This document shows, piece after piece, positions 8,879-18,784 of a stretch of 62,526 bases of DNA; within the stretch, counting starts at the first letter, position 1, and each line of letters begins with the position of its first letter. Below the pieces are notes generated by a model. It made no database searches, was not told where the DNA came from, and worked only from the letters and a program-made list of their open reading frames with translations. The position numbers and the translations under genes were made by a program. This stretch comes from Muribaculaceae bacterium (GTDB lineage Bacteria > Bacteroidota > Bacteroidia > Bacteroidales > Muribaculaceae): assembly GCA_029068655.1 (NCBI GenBank), contig JAIECF010000044.1, positions 1 through 62,526 on the forward strand. Reading direction: 5' to 3'.

Positions 8879-11557
8879 TTAGCGGGAAGATTCGGCTATC
8901 CAGGCTGCAAGGCCGGCATTGAAGCTGTCGGCGCCGAGAAGCTTCTCCAGCGGGAGATGCATTCGGTAGCGCCAATAGTGATGGGAGTTGGCCGGTATAT
9001 TGATGAGTTCGTCGTGAGGATTGTCTCGACGGAGAGTGCCATCGGTGCTGAGCCAGTCCTGAAGAGGCAGGATGCAAAGCATGGAGGGACTCTTAAGGTG
9101 AAGGTCAACTATCTTGCCGCATATCCAAGGCTCTGCATAGTATGGCGCCTGACCGGGTTCCTTCAGAGTGTAGTTGAAGAAACGTTGCGTAGCTGCCGGA
9201 TCCTGCTCCCACCATGCGCGTATGCCGTCCATATCGTGGGTGGAAGTGGTGCAAACGCTATAGTAGGGATAATGCCAGGTCTCACCGAACTCTACTTTCG
9301 GATCCTTTGGCATGCGCTGGATCTCAAGAGAGAGTATCTGCAGACGTTTCATCACCTCGGGCACGCAGTCAGGTATCATACCGAGATCTTCGGCGCAGGT
9401 GAGCATACCGGTGGAGTCAAGCAGCGGTGGAAGTTTCCACATAGCCTTCCCATACCAGAAATCGTTCATCCTGTGATAGAAGAAGTCATTGTAAAGGCGG
9501 TTGAAGCACCAGCGCTCATAGTCTGTAAGAGCCCGGAACTGATATGTGAACTGAGCCGAGATCCTCGGATGGTAGTGACCCTTCTGATATGGATCTTCGA
9601 TGAATAGGACATCGTCGATTAGACCCATTAGAGCATCCTTGATGCGTGTATTCTTCTCGTCGGGAGCAAGCCGAGAGAAATGATCGACCACCTTTCTCTG
9701 GTTATCGACAAATTCCTTCAGACGATAACGTCCGGCACTTATCTCATCAAGATACTCATGCTTCACCTCTTCAGTGTACTCTCCGAAGAAGTCACCGAGC
9801 ATCCACTCCATAATATAGGGATGCGTCTGGATGTCGGGATTGATCCAAAAGTCGTAATTCTGTTTCAGTTCCTCAGGAGAGAAGGGGAGAGCCGGGTTGA
9901 AGTATCCGAGAAGACCATGGACTGCCGACATCGGAATCTGCCAGATGCGGAAGAATCCAAGTATATGATCGATACGATAAGCGTCGAAATACTCTGCCAT
10001 CTTCTGGAATCGTTGTTTCCACCACTTGAAGCCATCTCGCGCCATCTCATCCCAGTTGTAGGTTGGAAAGCCCCAGTTCTGTCCGAGTACGGAGAAGTCA
10101 TCCGGGGGCGCTCCCGCCTGGCAGTCCATATTGAAGAGTCTAGGGTCCTTCCAAGCGTCAACACTCTCACGTCCGATTCCGATAGGAATATCTCCTTTAA
10201 GGACGATGCCGTGTTGATGCGCGTAGTCGCGTACCTCACGCAGCTGGCGGTCAAGATGGAACTGTACGTAATAATAGTATAGGATATCATATTCGTTGGC
10301 CGCTATGAACTCTTCCACCTTCTTTTCGTCATAGACGGAATATTCGCCCCATTTGGAATTGTCGGCAGTATGAAAGCGGTCACGAAGCACAGACCAGGCG
10401 GCATATGAACGTAGCCAGTATTCGTTGCGCTCTACAAATTTCTTATATTCCGCACTCTCACGGGTCTTCTTTCCCTGCTCGGCATATATTTCGCGTAGAT
10501 ATGCATTCTTGAGATTGTTGACTGCTTCGTAGTCGATCTGGCAAAGCTCATTGAGCTTCTCGATCTCCGCAGTGTAGTAGTCGCGGCGCTCCTTATCCTT
10601 GATGGCACCTACGGCTTTCAGACGGATATACATCGGATGGAGTGCGAAAGTTGAATTGGCGCTGTAGGGATAGGAATCTGTCCATGTACCAGTCTTGGTG
10701 GTGTCGTTGATAGGAAGAACCTGAACAATCTTCTGGCCTGTCAGCACACACCAGTCAACCATTTTTTTGAGATCATAAAAATCGCCTACACCGGCATCTT
10801 CATGAGTACGGAGCGAGAAAACCGGAATCGCTGTGCCGGCGCCTTTCCATGACTTACGGGGATTCTCGAAACGCATACCGTCGAAGACGAGTACCGTATC
10901 CTTCTCTTTAGGGAAAAAGTCAAGGCGACGGTTGTCTCTCGCTTCCCAGTCTTTAGGCTTGCGTGTTTTCTTATCAAGAATCACGAACTTATACTCGAAC
11001 GGGAGCTTTATATCCTTCATATCGAGGGCGATCTCCCAGAGCGGATAGCTTGCATCGTTGAAGGTCAGGGCTTTCTCTGGATTCCACGATCCAAGAGCAC
11101 GTGGTTCGCCGCAGATGGCGAGCACCTCGTCGGGACGCACCATAGGGGCGGCGACCTTGAAAAGTACGGTTCCTGCCTTCGGACATAGGGGCTGGTCGCG
11201 GAAATTTCGGCTCAGCATGCCGTCGACAAACGCCGATGACCAGTAGGGTTTATCACCGGGTATGTCCTGCCAGAATGCATGGATATCGAAGTGGTTTATG
11301 CCGGGAGCCGCTACAAAGCGGTGAGGAGCACCCCATTCCTCACGCCATTCCTTACCTTCCGCTTTTACGATGAAGCGGTAGGAGAAGGAGTTCACCGATG
11401 CCGGAACGTCAAGAGTTATGGTCCAGATATCCGGAGCCGTCATTTCGAGCATAGGCGCCTTGTGAGGATCACCGGAGCCGAGCTTTGGGATAGAACCGCT
11501 GATATAAACAGCCTCTCCCCATTGGGTGTGGTAGCCGATATGGATCTTGATCTTCAT
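8879..11557 (-). CDS. malQ: 4-alpha-glucanotransferase (GH77) with two N-terminal CBM20-like modules
   Basis: 892 aa; starch-binding-like repeats, then GH77 region (DAYRIDHILGFFRIWQIP). Confidence 0.9.
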   Translation of the reverse strand: MKIKIHIGYHTQWGEAVYISGSIPKLGSGDPHKAPMLEMTAPDIWTITLDVPASVNSFSYRFIVKAEGKEWREEWGAPHRFVAAPGINHFDIHAFWQDIPGDKPYWSSAFVDGMLSRNFRDQPLCPKAGTVLFKVAAPMVRPDEVLAICGEPRALGSWNPEKALTFNDASYPLWEIALDMKDIKLPFEYKFVILDKKTRKPKDWEARDNRRLDFFPKEKDTVLVFDGMRFENPRKSWKGAGTAIPVFSLRTHEDAGVGDFYDLKKMVDWCVLTGQKIVQVLPINDTTKTGTWTDSYPYSANSTFALHPMYIRLKAVGAIKDKERRDYYTAEIEKLNELCQIDYEAVNNLKNAYLREIYAEQGKKTRESAEYKKFVERNEYWLRSYAAWSVLRDRFHTADNSKWGEYSVYDEKKVEEFIAANEYDILYYYYVQFHLDRQLREVRDYAHQHGIVLKGDIPIGIGRESVDAWKDPRLFNMDCQAGAPPDDFSVLGQNWGFPTYNWDEMARDGFKWWKQRFQKMAEYFDAYRIDHILGFFRIWQIPMSAVHGLLGYFNPALPFSPEELKQNYDFWINPDIQTHPYIMEWMLGDFFGEYTEEVKHEYLDEISAGRYRLKEFVDNQRKVVDHFSRLAPDEKNTRIKDALMGLIDDVLFIEDPYQKGHYHPRISAQFTYQFRALTDYERWCFNRLYNDFFYHRMNDFWYGKAMWKLPPLLDSTGMLTCAEDLGMIPDCVPEVMKRLQILSLEIQRMPKDPKVEFGETWHYPYYSVCTTSTHDMDGIRAWWEQDPAATQRFFNYTLKEPGQAPYYAEPWICGKIVDLHLKSPSMLCILPLQDWLSTDGTLRRDNPHDELINIPANSHHYWRYRMHLPLEKLLGADSFNAGLAAWIAESSR

Positions 11558-11649
11558 GGTTTTTGAGTTTTCAGTTATCAGTTTTCAGTTATCAGAATGC
11601 AGATGCCTCGCATAAGCTCGGCGCCTGGTCATAAAAAAGGGTGCGCACT

Positions 11650-14190
11650 TTAGCCGCAGCGGGAGTTACCGCAAGTGGTGCAGATAAGACACCCCTCTTG
11701 ATAAACAAGTGTCTCGGCCCCACAGTTCGGACATTTTCCACTTCCTGCAGTACCATTCGGTATATATTTTTTCAAAGCACGCTCCACACCGTTCTTCCAG
11801 GTATTGATGCTGTTTGAGTCAAGTTCCAGTCCCTGAACGAGTTTGATCACCTGATCGATGGGCATTCCATAGCGAAGGACTCCGGAAATGAGTTTAGCAT
11901 AATTCCAGAATTCCGGCTTGAATTTTTCACTCAGACCCTCGATCGTGGTCTTGTAACCGCGCTTGTTGATAAACTGAAAATCATATCGCTTACGGCCGTC
12001 GGGGAGAACCTGCTTAATGATCTTGCCGTGGTTGATGCTCTTCGGGCAGAAGATACCGTCTTCATCGTCAGCGAGACCTGTGAAGATCTCATATGGCTTA
12101 CCATCTACAAGACCCACGAAAGCGATCCACTTCTCTTTATTGTTCTGGAATCGGACCACGTCGGCCTCAAGTTCGGTGGGACGTTTCACCACATGGTCGG
12201 GAGTATGGATGAGATGTGGCTTATGGTCCTCCTTTTTCTTCACGGCTTCAAGCACGTTGTTGCGCGATCCGTCGCGGTAGACTGTACATCCTTTGCATCC
12301 GGCCTTCCATGCCTCCATGTAGAGGTTTCCAACCATTTCCTCCGATATGTCGGAGGGAAGATTTATGGTCACGGAAATGGAGTGGTCTACCCATTTCTGC
12401 ACTGCTCCCTGCATGCGCACCTTTTCCATCCAGTCAATGTCATTTGACGTAGCCTTGTAGTAAGGAGAGCGCTTCACGAGCTCGTCGACCTCTTCCTGAG
12501 TCATGTTCTTCTTCGGCTCCATGCCGTTGATACGCATCCATTCGATAAACTTAGGATGGTAGACAAGGAATTCCTCGTAAGCTTCACCTACCTCGTCGAT
12601 GAAATCCACGGTGACATTTTCATCGCCGGGCACGATCTTGCGACGACGCTTATAGACTGGGAGGAACACCGGTTCCAGTCCCGATGTAGTGCGTGTCATC
12701 AGTGAAGTGGTGCCGGTAGGTGCGATCGTGAGGCAGGCTATGTTGCGTCGTCCGTGCTTCACCATACGCTCATAAAGTTCAGGATCCGCCTCCTTGAGCC
12801 GGAGAATGAAAGGGTTGGCCTTTTCTCGTTCAGCATCGTAGATCTCGAAAGCACCGCGTTCCTCAGCGGCTGTCACCGACGCATTGTAGTATGCGAGAGC
12901 AAGCTGCTTATGAACATCGGCGGAGAACGCGGTTGCCTCGGGAGTTCCGTATCTAAGGCCGAGAGCGGCGAGCATATCGCCCTCTCCTGTCGTGCCACAG
13001 CCTGTACGACGTCCGAGGAGGGTCTTGTCACGTATCTTTTCCCAGAGATGGAGTTCAGTTGATTTCACTTCCGGAGTCTCGGGATCTTCCTTTATCTTTG
13101 ATATGATAAGCTCGATTTTCTCCATCTCCAGATCGATGATATCGTCCATGATGCGCTGTGCCTTTCCGACATGATCGCGGAATAACTCGAAATTGAAGCG
13201 GGCCTCGGGAGTGAAGGGGTTCTCCACGTATGAATAGAGATTGATCGCTGTCAGTCGGCAGCTGTCATACGGACACAGCGGAATCTCACCGCAAGGGTTA
13301 GTAGAGATGGTCTCGAATCCAAGATCATCGTAGCAATCCGGAACACTTTCCTTGATTATGGTGTCCCAGAAAAGCACGCCGGGCTCTGCGCTTTTCCATG
13401 CATTGTGGACTATCTTCTTCCAGATGGCTGCCGCATCCACTTCCTTTGTCACGAGAGGATCATCGGATTTCACCGGGAATTTCTGAACGTAAGGAGTGCC
13501 GCTCTCTGCGCAGAGCATGAATGTGTCGTCGATACGCACCGACACGTTGGCCCCCGTCACCTTGCCCTGCTCCATCTTCGCGTCGATAAAAGCCTCTGCG
13601 TCCGGATGCTTGATGCTTACAGTGAGCATAAGGGCTCCACGGCGTCCATCCTGAGCTACCTCTCGTGTCGAGTTACTGTAACGCTCCATGAAAGGAACAA
13701 GGCCTGTGGAAGTGATGGCGGAATTTTTCACTGGAGTACCCTTTGGACGGAGATGGCTGAGATCGTGGCCTACTCCTCCGCGGCGTTTCATGAGCTGCAC
13801 CTGCTCTTCATCCTCGCGGATGATTCCACCGTAGGAATCGGGATGACCGTCGAGTCCGATCACGAAGCAGTTGGAGAGAGAACCGACCTGGAAATCATTG
13901 CCAATTCCTGCCATTGGACTTCCCTGAGGTACGATGTAGCGGAAATCCTTTATCAGATCGTAGACCTCCTGCTCGCTCATGGGATTAGGATATTTGGATT
14001 CTATTCGTGCTATTTCCGAGGCTATGCGATGGTGCATGTCGTCGGGTGTACGTTCATATAGGTTGCCGAAAGAGTCCTTGAGGGCATACTTGCTTGCCCA
14101 TACGCGCGCGGCGAGTTCGTCGCCGCCGAAGTATTCGAGAGCCCCCTGGTAGGCCTCTTCGCCGGTGTAATGTTTAGCGTGGTCAGACAT
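11650..14190 (-). CDS. nrdJ: Adenosylcobalamin-dependent ribonucleoside-diphosphate reductase
   Basis: NPCGEIPLCPYDSCRLTAINL; IAPTGTTS; C-terminal CPNCGAETLVYQEGCLICTTCGNSRCG. Confidence 0.9.
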   Translation of the reverse strand: MSDHAKHYTGEEAYQGALEYFGGDELAARVWASKYALKDSFGNLYERTPDDMHHRIASEIARIESKYPNPMSEQEVYDLIKDFRYIVPQGSPMAGIGNDFQVGSLSNCFVIGLDGHPDSYGGIIREDEEQVQLMKRRGGVGHDLSHLRPKGTPVKNSAITSTGLVPFMERYSNSTREVAQDGRRGALMLTVSIKHPDAEAFIDAKMEQGKVTGANVSVRIDDTFMLCAESGTPYVQKFPVKSDDPLVTKEVDAAAIWKKIVHNAWKSAEPGVLFWDTIIKESVPDCYDDLGFETISTNPCGEIPLCPYDSCRLTAINLYSYVENPFTPEARFNFELFRDHVGKAQRIMDDIIDLEMEKIELIISKIKEDPETPEVKSTELHLWEKIRDKTLLGRRTGCGTTGEGDMLAALGLRYGTPEATAFSADVHKQLALAYYNASVTAAEERGAFEIYDAEREKANPFILRLKEADPELYERMVKHGRRNIACLTIAPTGTTSLMTRTTSGLEPVFLPVYKRRRKIVPGDENVTVDFIDEVGEAYEEFLVYHPKFIEWMRINGMEPKKNMTQEEVDELVKRSPYYKATSNDIDWMEKVRMQGAVQKWVDHSISVTINLPSDISEEMVGNLYMEAWKAGCKGCTVYRDGSRNNVLEAVKKKEDHKPHLIHTPDHVVKRPTELEADVVRFQNNKEKWIAFVGLVDGKPYEIFTGLADDEDGIFCPKSINHGKIIKQVLPDGRKRYDFQFINKRGYKTTIEGLSEKFKPEFWNYAKLISGVLRYGMPIDQVIKLVQGLELDSNSINTWKNGVERALKKYIPNGTAGSGKCPNCGAETLVYQEGCLICTTCGNSRCG

Positions 14191-14376
14191 TTGGTTTAAA
14201 CTTCTATTGTTGTTTGATTTTAGACTGCAAAGTTCGTAAAAATTTTTTAGAAATCATATACTTAATAGTGCGAAAATTTATGGGAGTTTACTGATTTGTG
14301 AGTGGATTTTATTGAATTATAATGTAATAGTGAATTTATTGACACTAAAAAGTTGTCTTTTTTTTTATACACATAC

Positions 14377-14520
14377 GCAAATTGCCTCCCCAAAGCCGAG
14401 AAGTGAATGCTCTTGCCCTCGGGGTGAGGCCTGGAGTTTATGCACGTTCGTAGCTGCGGTAAAGTTAATGACGTATAGAATAATCAAGCGAGGAATAGAG
14501 CATATGTCAGGGAGCGCAGG
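14377..14520 (+). ncRNA. Candidate 6S-like structured RNA
   Basis: Nested helices CTCCC(14386-14390)/GGGAG(14510-14514), ATGCTCT(14407-14413)/AGAGCAT(14497-14503), CCTCG(14417-14421)/CGAGG(14489-14493); TTGACA 14339 and TATACA 14366 upstream. Confidence 0.35.
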
Positions 14521-14525
14521 GTAAG

Positions 14526-16406
14526 CTATGAAAGTAACGACGCGAGGCGGTCCTCATCAAGAAGGGTGAAGATACGTTTGCCTGATGGGGTCAGAGACGG
14601 ATCGGGGAGCGACAACAACTGTCCTACAAGTGTCTCCATTTCCTGAGGAGACAGATGCCGACCTCTGACGATTGCCGCGCTACGTGCCATTACAAGCGCC
14701 ATGCGTTGCATGATATCGTCAATCGGATTAGCTGAAGTGCCATAGCTGTCCGATTCCTCCCGGACGGACTCAAGTATCCGCAAGACAGTTTCTCGTGCAT
14801 CCCCTTGGCTTATCATGGTAGGGACCGCAGCAATGCTCCACTTGTTTTCCTCCTCATATTCAAGTGAGAAGCCAATCGCCGATAGCTCTGCCCCGACTCG
14901 CGCGAGCGCGTCTTGCTGTTCATGATCAAGGGTGATAGTCTCCGGGAAAAGCACTCTCTGACTTGTCACCTCCATGCGTCGGACGTTGCGGAGGCAGTCT
15001 TCGAAAAGGATCTTAAGGTGTGCCCTGTGCTGGTCGATGACCATCAATCCTCCGCGAGTAGAAGTGACGATATATTTATCTGCATACTGGAAGCATTCTT
15101 TGAGAGGAGCCGATACGTGCTCCTCTATAGCCGGAAGCACTCCTGCCAACGGTTCTTTCTCACGCGCAGTCTCTTCCTGTCGGTTCATAAACCTGTTGTA
15201 AAGAGTATCCCAGTTGCGCACATTGTTCCGGTTGCCGCTCTGGCTGTAGTGTGCGAAAGAGCGGGAGGTAGAGCTGTTTGATTCTGTCACTAATCCGGGA
15301 GCATTTCCGAAGTCAAAAGGATTATAGTCTGAAGGGACTTCTATCCCGGGATTCTCAGGCGCCTCAGAACCTGCAGCCTGTATCGGTACGAGATCTGTGT
15401 CGAAATCGATTTGGGGAGTTGCTGCAAATTTCCCAAGAGCAGCCTTCACGCTGGCTCCAAGTATGCTCAGTATCTCCTTTTCACGCTCAAGCTTTACCTC
15501 ATTCTTACTTGGATGTATATTGATATCGATCTCGGATGGATCGACCTGTATCTTCACGAAATAGCAGGGTTGGGTATCAGTAGCAATAAGATTGTCGAAA
15601 CATCCTGTGATCACCTTATGCATCTTAAGATGGTTGATGTGGCGACCATTGGCTATCAGATGCCAGAGCGGATTGCGGCGGCGCGCGAATTCAGGCCTGG
15701 ATACGTAGCCATGGATCTTTACCAGATCTGTATCTACAGCTATCGGAATAAGCTGCATGTTGAGGTTGTTTTTCCAAATGTCGTTGATTCGCTGGAGCAT
15801 CGTTCCTGGACGAAGATCAATCGAACGTGAACCGGTATCGATGCTTATCCGGAGATCGTTGTTGACGAGCGCCATGCGCTCGAATTCCCTCATTATATGT
15901 CCAAGTTCTCCGGCATCAGACTTAAGAAACTTACGCCTGGCTGGAAGATTGAAGAAGAGATTACGGATAGTGATGACCGTACCTTTCTCACATATACAAG
16001 GCTCCTGACTTTCCACCTTACTACCGTTGATCACGAGCCGTGTGCCCATCTGAGCATCTTCCGTCCGTGTTCTAAGCTCTACCTGTGAGATGGCGCAGAT
16101 TGAGGGCAGAGCCTCTCCGCGGAAGCCCATGGTATGAAGCGAGAAGAGGTCTTCAGCACTTCTGATCTTTGAAGTGGCGTGCCTCTCGAATGCCATTCGG
16201 GCGTCTGTCTCCGACATACCACGGCCGTTGTCGATCACCTGTATAAGTGTCTTGCCGGCATCCTTGACAAATATCCTTATTTCGGAGGCCCCGGCATCAG
16301 CCGCATTCTCGACAAGTTCCTTAATCACCGAGGAAGGTCGCTGGATCACTTCTCCTGCAGCTATCTGGTTCGCTACCGAATCTGGCAGCAGTCTGATTAG
16401 GTCCAT
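14526..16406 (-). CDS. mutL: DNA mismatch repair protein MutL
   Basis: IRLLPDSVANQIAAGEVIQRPSSVIKELVENAADAGA; GFRGEALPSI. Confidence 0.96.
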   Translation of the reverse strand: MDLIRLLPDSVANQIAAGEVIQRPSSVIKELVENAADAGASEIRIFVKDAGKTLIQVIDNGRGMSETDARMAFERHATSKIRSAEDLFSLHTMGFRGEALPSICAISQVELRTRTEDAQMGTRLVINGSKVESQEPCICEKGTVITIRNLFFNLPARRKFLKSDAGELGHIMREFERMALVNNDLRISIDTGSRSIDLRPGTMLQRINDIWKNNLNMQLIPIAVDTDLVKIHGYVSRPEFARRRNPLWHLIANGRHINHLKMHKVITGCFDNLIATDTQPCYFVKIQVDPSEIDINIHPSKNEVKLEREKEILSILGASVKAALGKFAATPQIDFDTDLVPIQAAGSEAPENPGIEVPSDYNPFDFGNAPGLVTESNSSTSRSFAHYSQSGNRNNVRNWDTLYNRFMNRQEETAREKEPLAGVLPAIEEHVSAPLKECFQYADKYIVTSTRGGLMVIDQHRAHLKILFEDCLRNVRRMEVTSQRVLFPETITLDHEQQDALARVGAELSAIGFSLEYEEENKWSIAAVPTMISQGDARETVLRILESVREESDSYGTSANPIDDIMQRMALVMARSAAIVRGRHLSPQEMETLVGQLLSLPDPSLTPSGKRIFTLLDEDRLASLLS

Positions 16407-16411
16407 CTTTT

Positions 16412-16490
16412 AGTTTTTGTCGTTTTTTGTCGTTTCCATAGTTTTCATCGAATTGGAGACAACGCCGATAACGATGACAACTATGACGAC
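16412..16490. repeat. Degenerate intergenic inverted repeat related to 3974-4042 (GTCGTT-rich)
   Basis: GTCGTTTCCATAGTTTTCATCG vs reverse complement of CGATGACAACTATGACGAC. Confidence 0.5.
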
Positions 16491-18761
16491 TTATTCTGAA
16501 AAATACAGTTCTAGAGCTTCCGGTACCTCGCCGAGCTCATCGTCCCATCGGAGCACACCGTCTACTTCCGTGCGCTTCGGACGTATGGCGTCAAGCCACC
16601 GGAATCCGGGAAGATATTTCTGAGCCCTTTTTACAAGGAAGAGGGGAGTGGTGTTGCCGGTAACTTCGGGCCACATCTTGATCTTCTCTATCTGACGGTT
16701 TTCGAGGTCGACAGTCATATAACTGCTCTCGGCGTCGACAAGTTTATTGAATGAAGAGTCATTCTCCATAGGGAGCATGATTACCTGCACGTTGCCATCG
16801 ACAAAAAGACGCTTAAGATAGCTGTCTTCAAACCAGGCCTCCATCTTTTTCCCGGAGAGCTGGTTGTAGAAATCCTCGTCGACATATTCCGCCATGAATC
16901 CGGATTTGGGAAGCAACGCATGGTCGACGGTAGTGTCGTTGAAGTGCAAGATTATCTCCTCTCCGTTGACCTGACGCTCCTCATTCCAGACTACAGGCTT
17001 ACGTTTCATATACATAAGAGAATCGTTCTCGTAAATTTCAAGTGTGTCTGCGACTCCCTGTATATCCTGATTGAAGAAACGTGCGCGTGGATAAGCCTTT
17101 GCTACGTGATAGTCTCGTATTTCCTTGATGATCATTTCGATTTCCGGTTCTTTCTTCTCAGGTTCCTGCTCTGCAGGACTGCGCCCTTTGTTTTCTCCTA
17201 TCGACGATAGTGAAAGACCATCAAGAGTGGGATTGTCATCAATACCGGTAGTTTCACTGATGACTGCCCTTCCCGAATCTATGGAGTCGATTGCTGCCAC
17301 CGATAGGCTGTCTACGTGTGAGATTACTGAATCGGAAGGGATACTGTCAGGTATGACTGTGATTTCGGATTTCTCCAAATTTTCAGGGACGTCCTCATAG
17401 TCCTCGGAAATATTAGAATTTTCGATGATCTCCTGGTCTTCGGGCTCTTGCGGGGTATGCTCTTCCTTGATCATTGCAAGCATAGCGGCGAGGAGACCTT
17501 TCATCTCTGCTTTCGTAATCGGCGACATAAGTTCCTCATCTTTGATTTCCAATTCGAGATACTCGAAATCATTCACGTTGAAAGGCTCTGCGACAAATTT
17601 CTCAGGATAGAACTTCGGCTCACGTATGGTGTCCTGTCTGATGTAGGTGAAGATTGTGTCTGCTCGCAGGTACAGGGTATCGGGGCGTGAGTATTCTTTC
17701 AGCAGGGGATAGCCGGTGGCGAACGCCTCTTTCGTAGAGTCGTTGTACATGCCGAATGCACTGATTAGGATGAGTTTGTTGGCCGTGTCAGTAATTACGG
17801 TCGGCTGTGACAGCTTGGTTATGTCGCGGTACTGGTATGCGCGGCTTACTCTGGTGGCATGGTCATATACTATCGAGTCACCCTCGAGGGTAGTGGCGCG
17901 TCCGAGCGAGTCTTTGTGAATGATTACTGAGCGATGAAGCATCTCAAGATTGCCAAGCTGGGTGTTATACCATCCTTTGCTCGTATAGATTGTGTCGTTA
18001 GGACCATATATGTCTGTCGGACTGTCGATTCGTGCCATGTGCGTCGCTGTGTTGTAATAAAGCGTATCGCTGAGCAGAGAATAATTGTCCTGATGGTTGA
18101 TGAGTTCGACGTCGTAAAAGAATTCCGCGTCTTTGGTACGGCTGTTGTACTGGCCGAAAATCGACGTAAGCGTATTGACCTCGTCTTTGAGTAAACCACC
18201 GCATCCGTAGTATCCGATCTCAAGATCCACATCGTAGTCGAGGGTATCAGTCTCAAGTTCACCGCTCGGGTCTTTGAGGCGTACCTTTCTCTCAGAGGGT
18301 CCGTTGGTCAGCTTGGCAAGGCGTGCGTCTCCGTTGTAGTACAATTGGTCTGCCCATACGAAAAGTGTGTCTCCTTGCTCCATCCGGATGTGACCGAAAG
18401 CGTCAAGCGAATTGATCTCAGGGTAGTAGTAGGCGGAGTCGCAGAACATCCAAAGCGAACCCTGCCGAAACTTAACGTTTCCGGTGACGATCTGCTTCTC
18501 TGTAGTGTCGTTCCAAGTGGGCTGAAGCTTATAGAGGCTGTCGGCATATTCAAGAAAGACCTTGTCGCTCTGATATCTGTTCTGGTCAGGAATCACCGGG
18601 CGGATAGGTTTGGTGGGTGCCGGACGGGTATAAGTCTCCTCTTTCTTCTGTGCCTCCCTCTTCCTCACCTGCTGCGCATATGCGCTGAAAGCAATGTCGC
18701 CGATAAAGATCAGCGACATCGCAATGAGTATCCATATCAATCCCTTCTGATAGCGAGTCAT
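16491..18761 (-). CDS. OstA/LptA-like organic solvent tolerance family protein
   Basis: 756 aa; N-terminal hydrophobic segment and repeated OstA beta-strand patterns (VTGNVKFRQGSLWMFCDSAYYY). Confidence 0.8.
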   Translation of the reverse strand: MTRYQKGLIWILIAMSLIFIGDIAFSAYAQQVRKREAQKKEETYTRPAPTKPIRPVIPDQNRYQSDKVFLEYADSLYKLQPTWNDTTEKQIVTGNVKFRQGSLWMFCDSAYYYPEINSLDAFGHIRMEQGDTLFVWADQLYYNGDARLAKLTNGPSERKVRLKDPSGELETDTLDYDVDLEIGYYGCGGLLKDEVNTLTSIFGQYNSRTKDAEFFYDVELINHQDNYSLLSDTLYYNTATHMARIDSPTDIYGPNDTIYTSKGWYNTQLGNLEMLHRSVIIHKDSLGRATTLEGDSIVYDHATRVSRAYQYRDITKLSQPTVITDTANKLILISAFGMYNDSTKEAFATGYPLLKEYSRPDTLYLRADTIFTYIRQDTIREPKFYPEKFVAEPFNVNDFEYLELEIKDEELMSPITKAEMKGLLAAMLAMIKEEHTPQEPEDQEIIENSNISEDYEDVPENLEKSEITVIPDSIPSDSVISHVDSLSVAAIDSIDSGRAVISETTGIDDNPTLDGLSLSSIGENKGRSPAEQEPEKKEPEIEMIIKEIRDYHVAKAYPRARFFNQDIQGVADTLEIYENDSLMYMKRKPVVWNEERQVNGEEIILHFNDTTVDHALLPKSGFMAEYVDEDFYNQLSGKKMEAWFEDSYLKRLFVDGNVQVIMLPMENDSSFNKLVDAESSYMTVDLENRQIEKIKMWPEVTGNTTPLFLVKRAQKYLPGFRWLDAIRPKRTEVDGVLRWDDELGEVPEALELYFSE

Positions 18762-18784
18762 ATCAGCAGTCTGGGGAAAAACAG

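Noticed and set aside
13405-14061. 218-aa plus-strand ORF antisense to the B12-dependent ribonucleotide reductase
   Set aside because: Opposite strand of a clear conserved gene; composition looks like antisense translation
14191-14340. Cobalamin riboswitch upstream of the B12-dependent reductase
   Set aside because: Region is AT-rich with a simple TTTG-type promoter; no B12-box-like sequence seen
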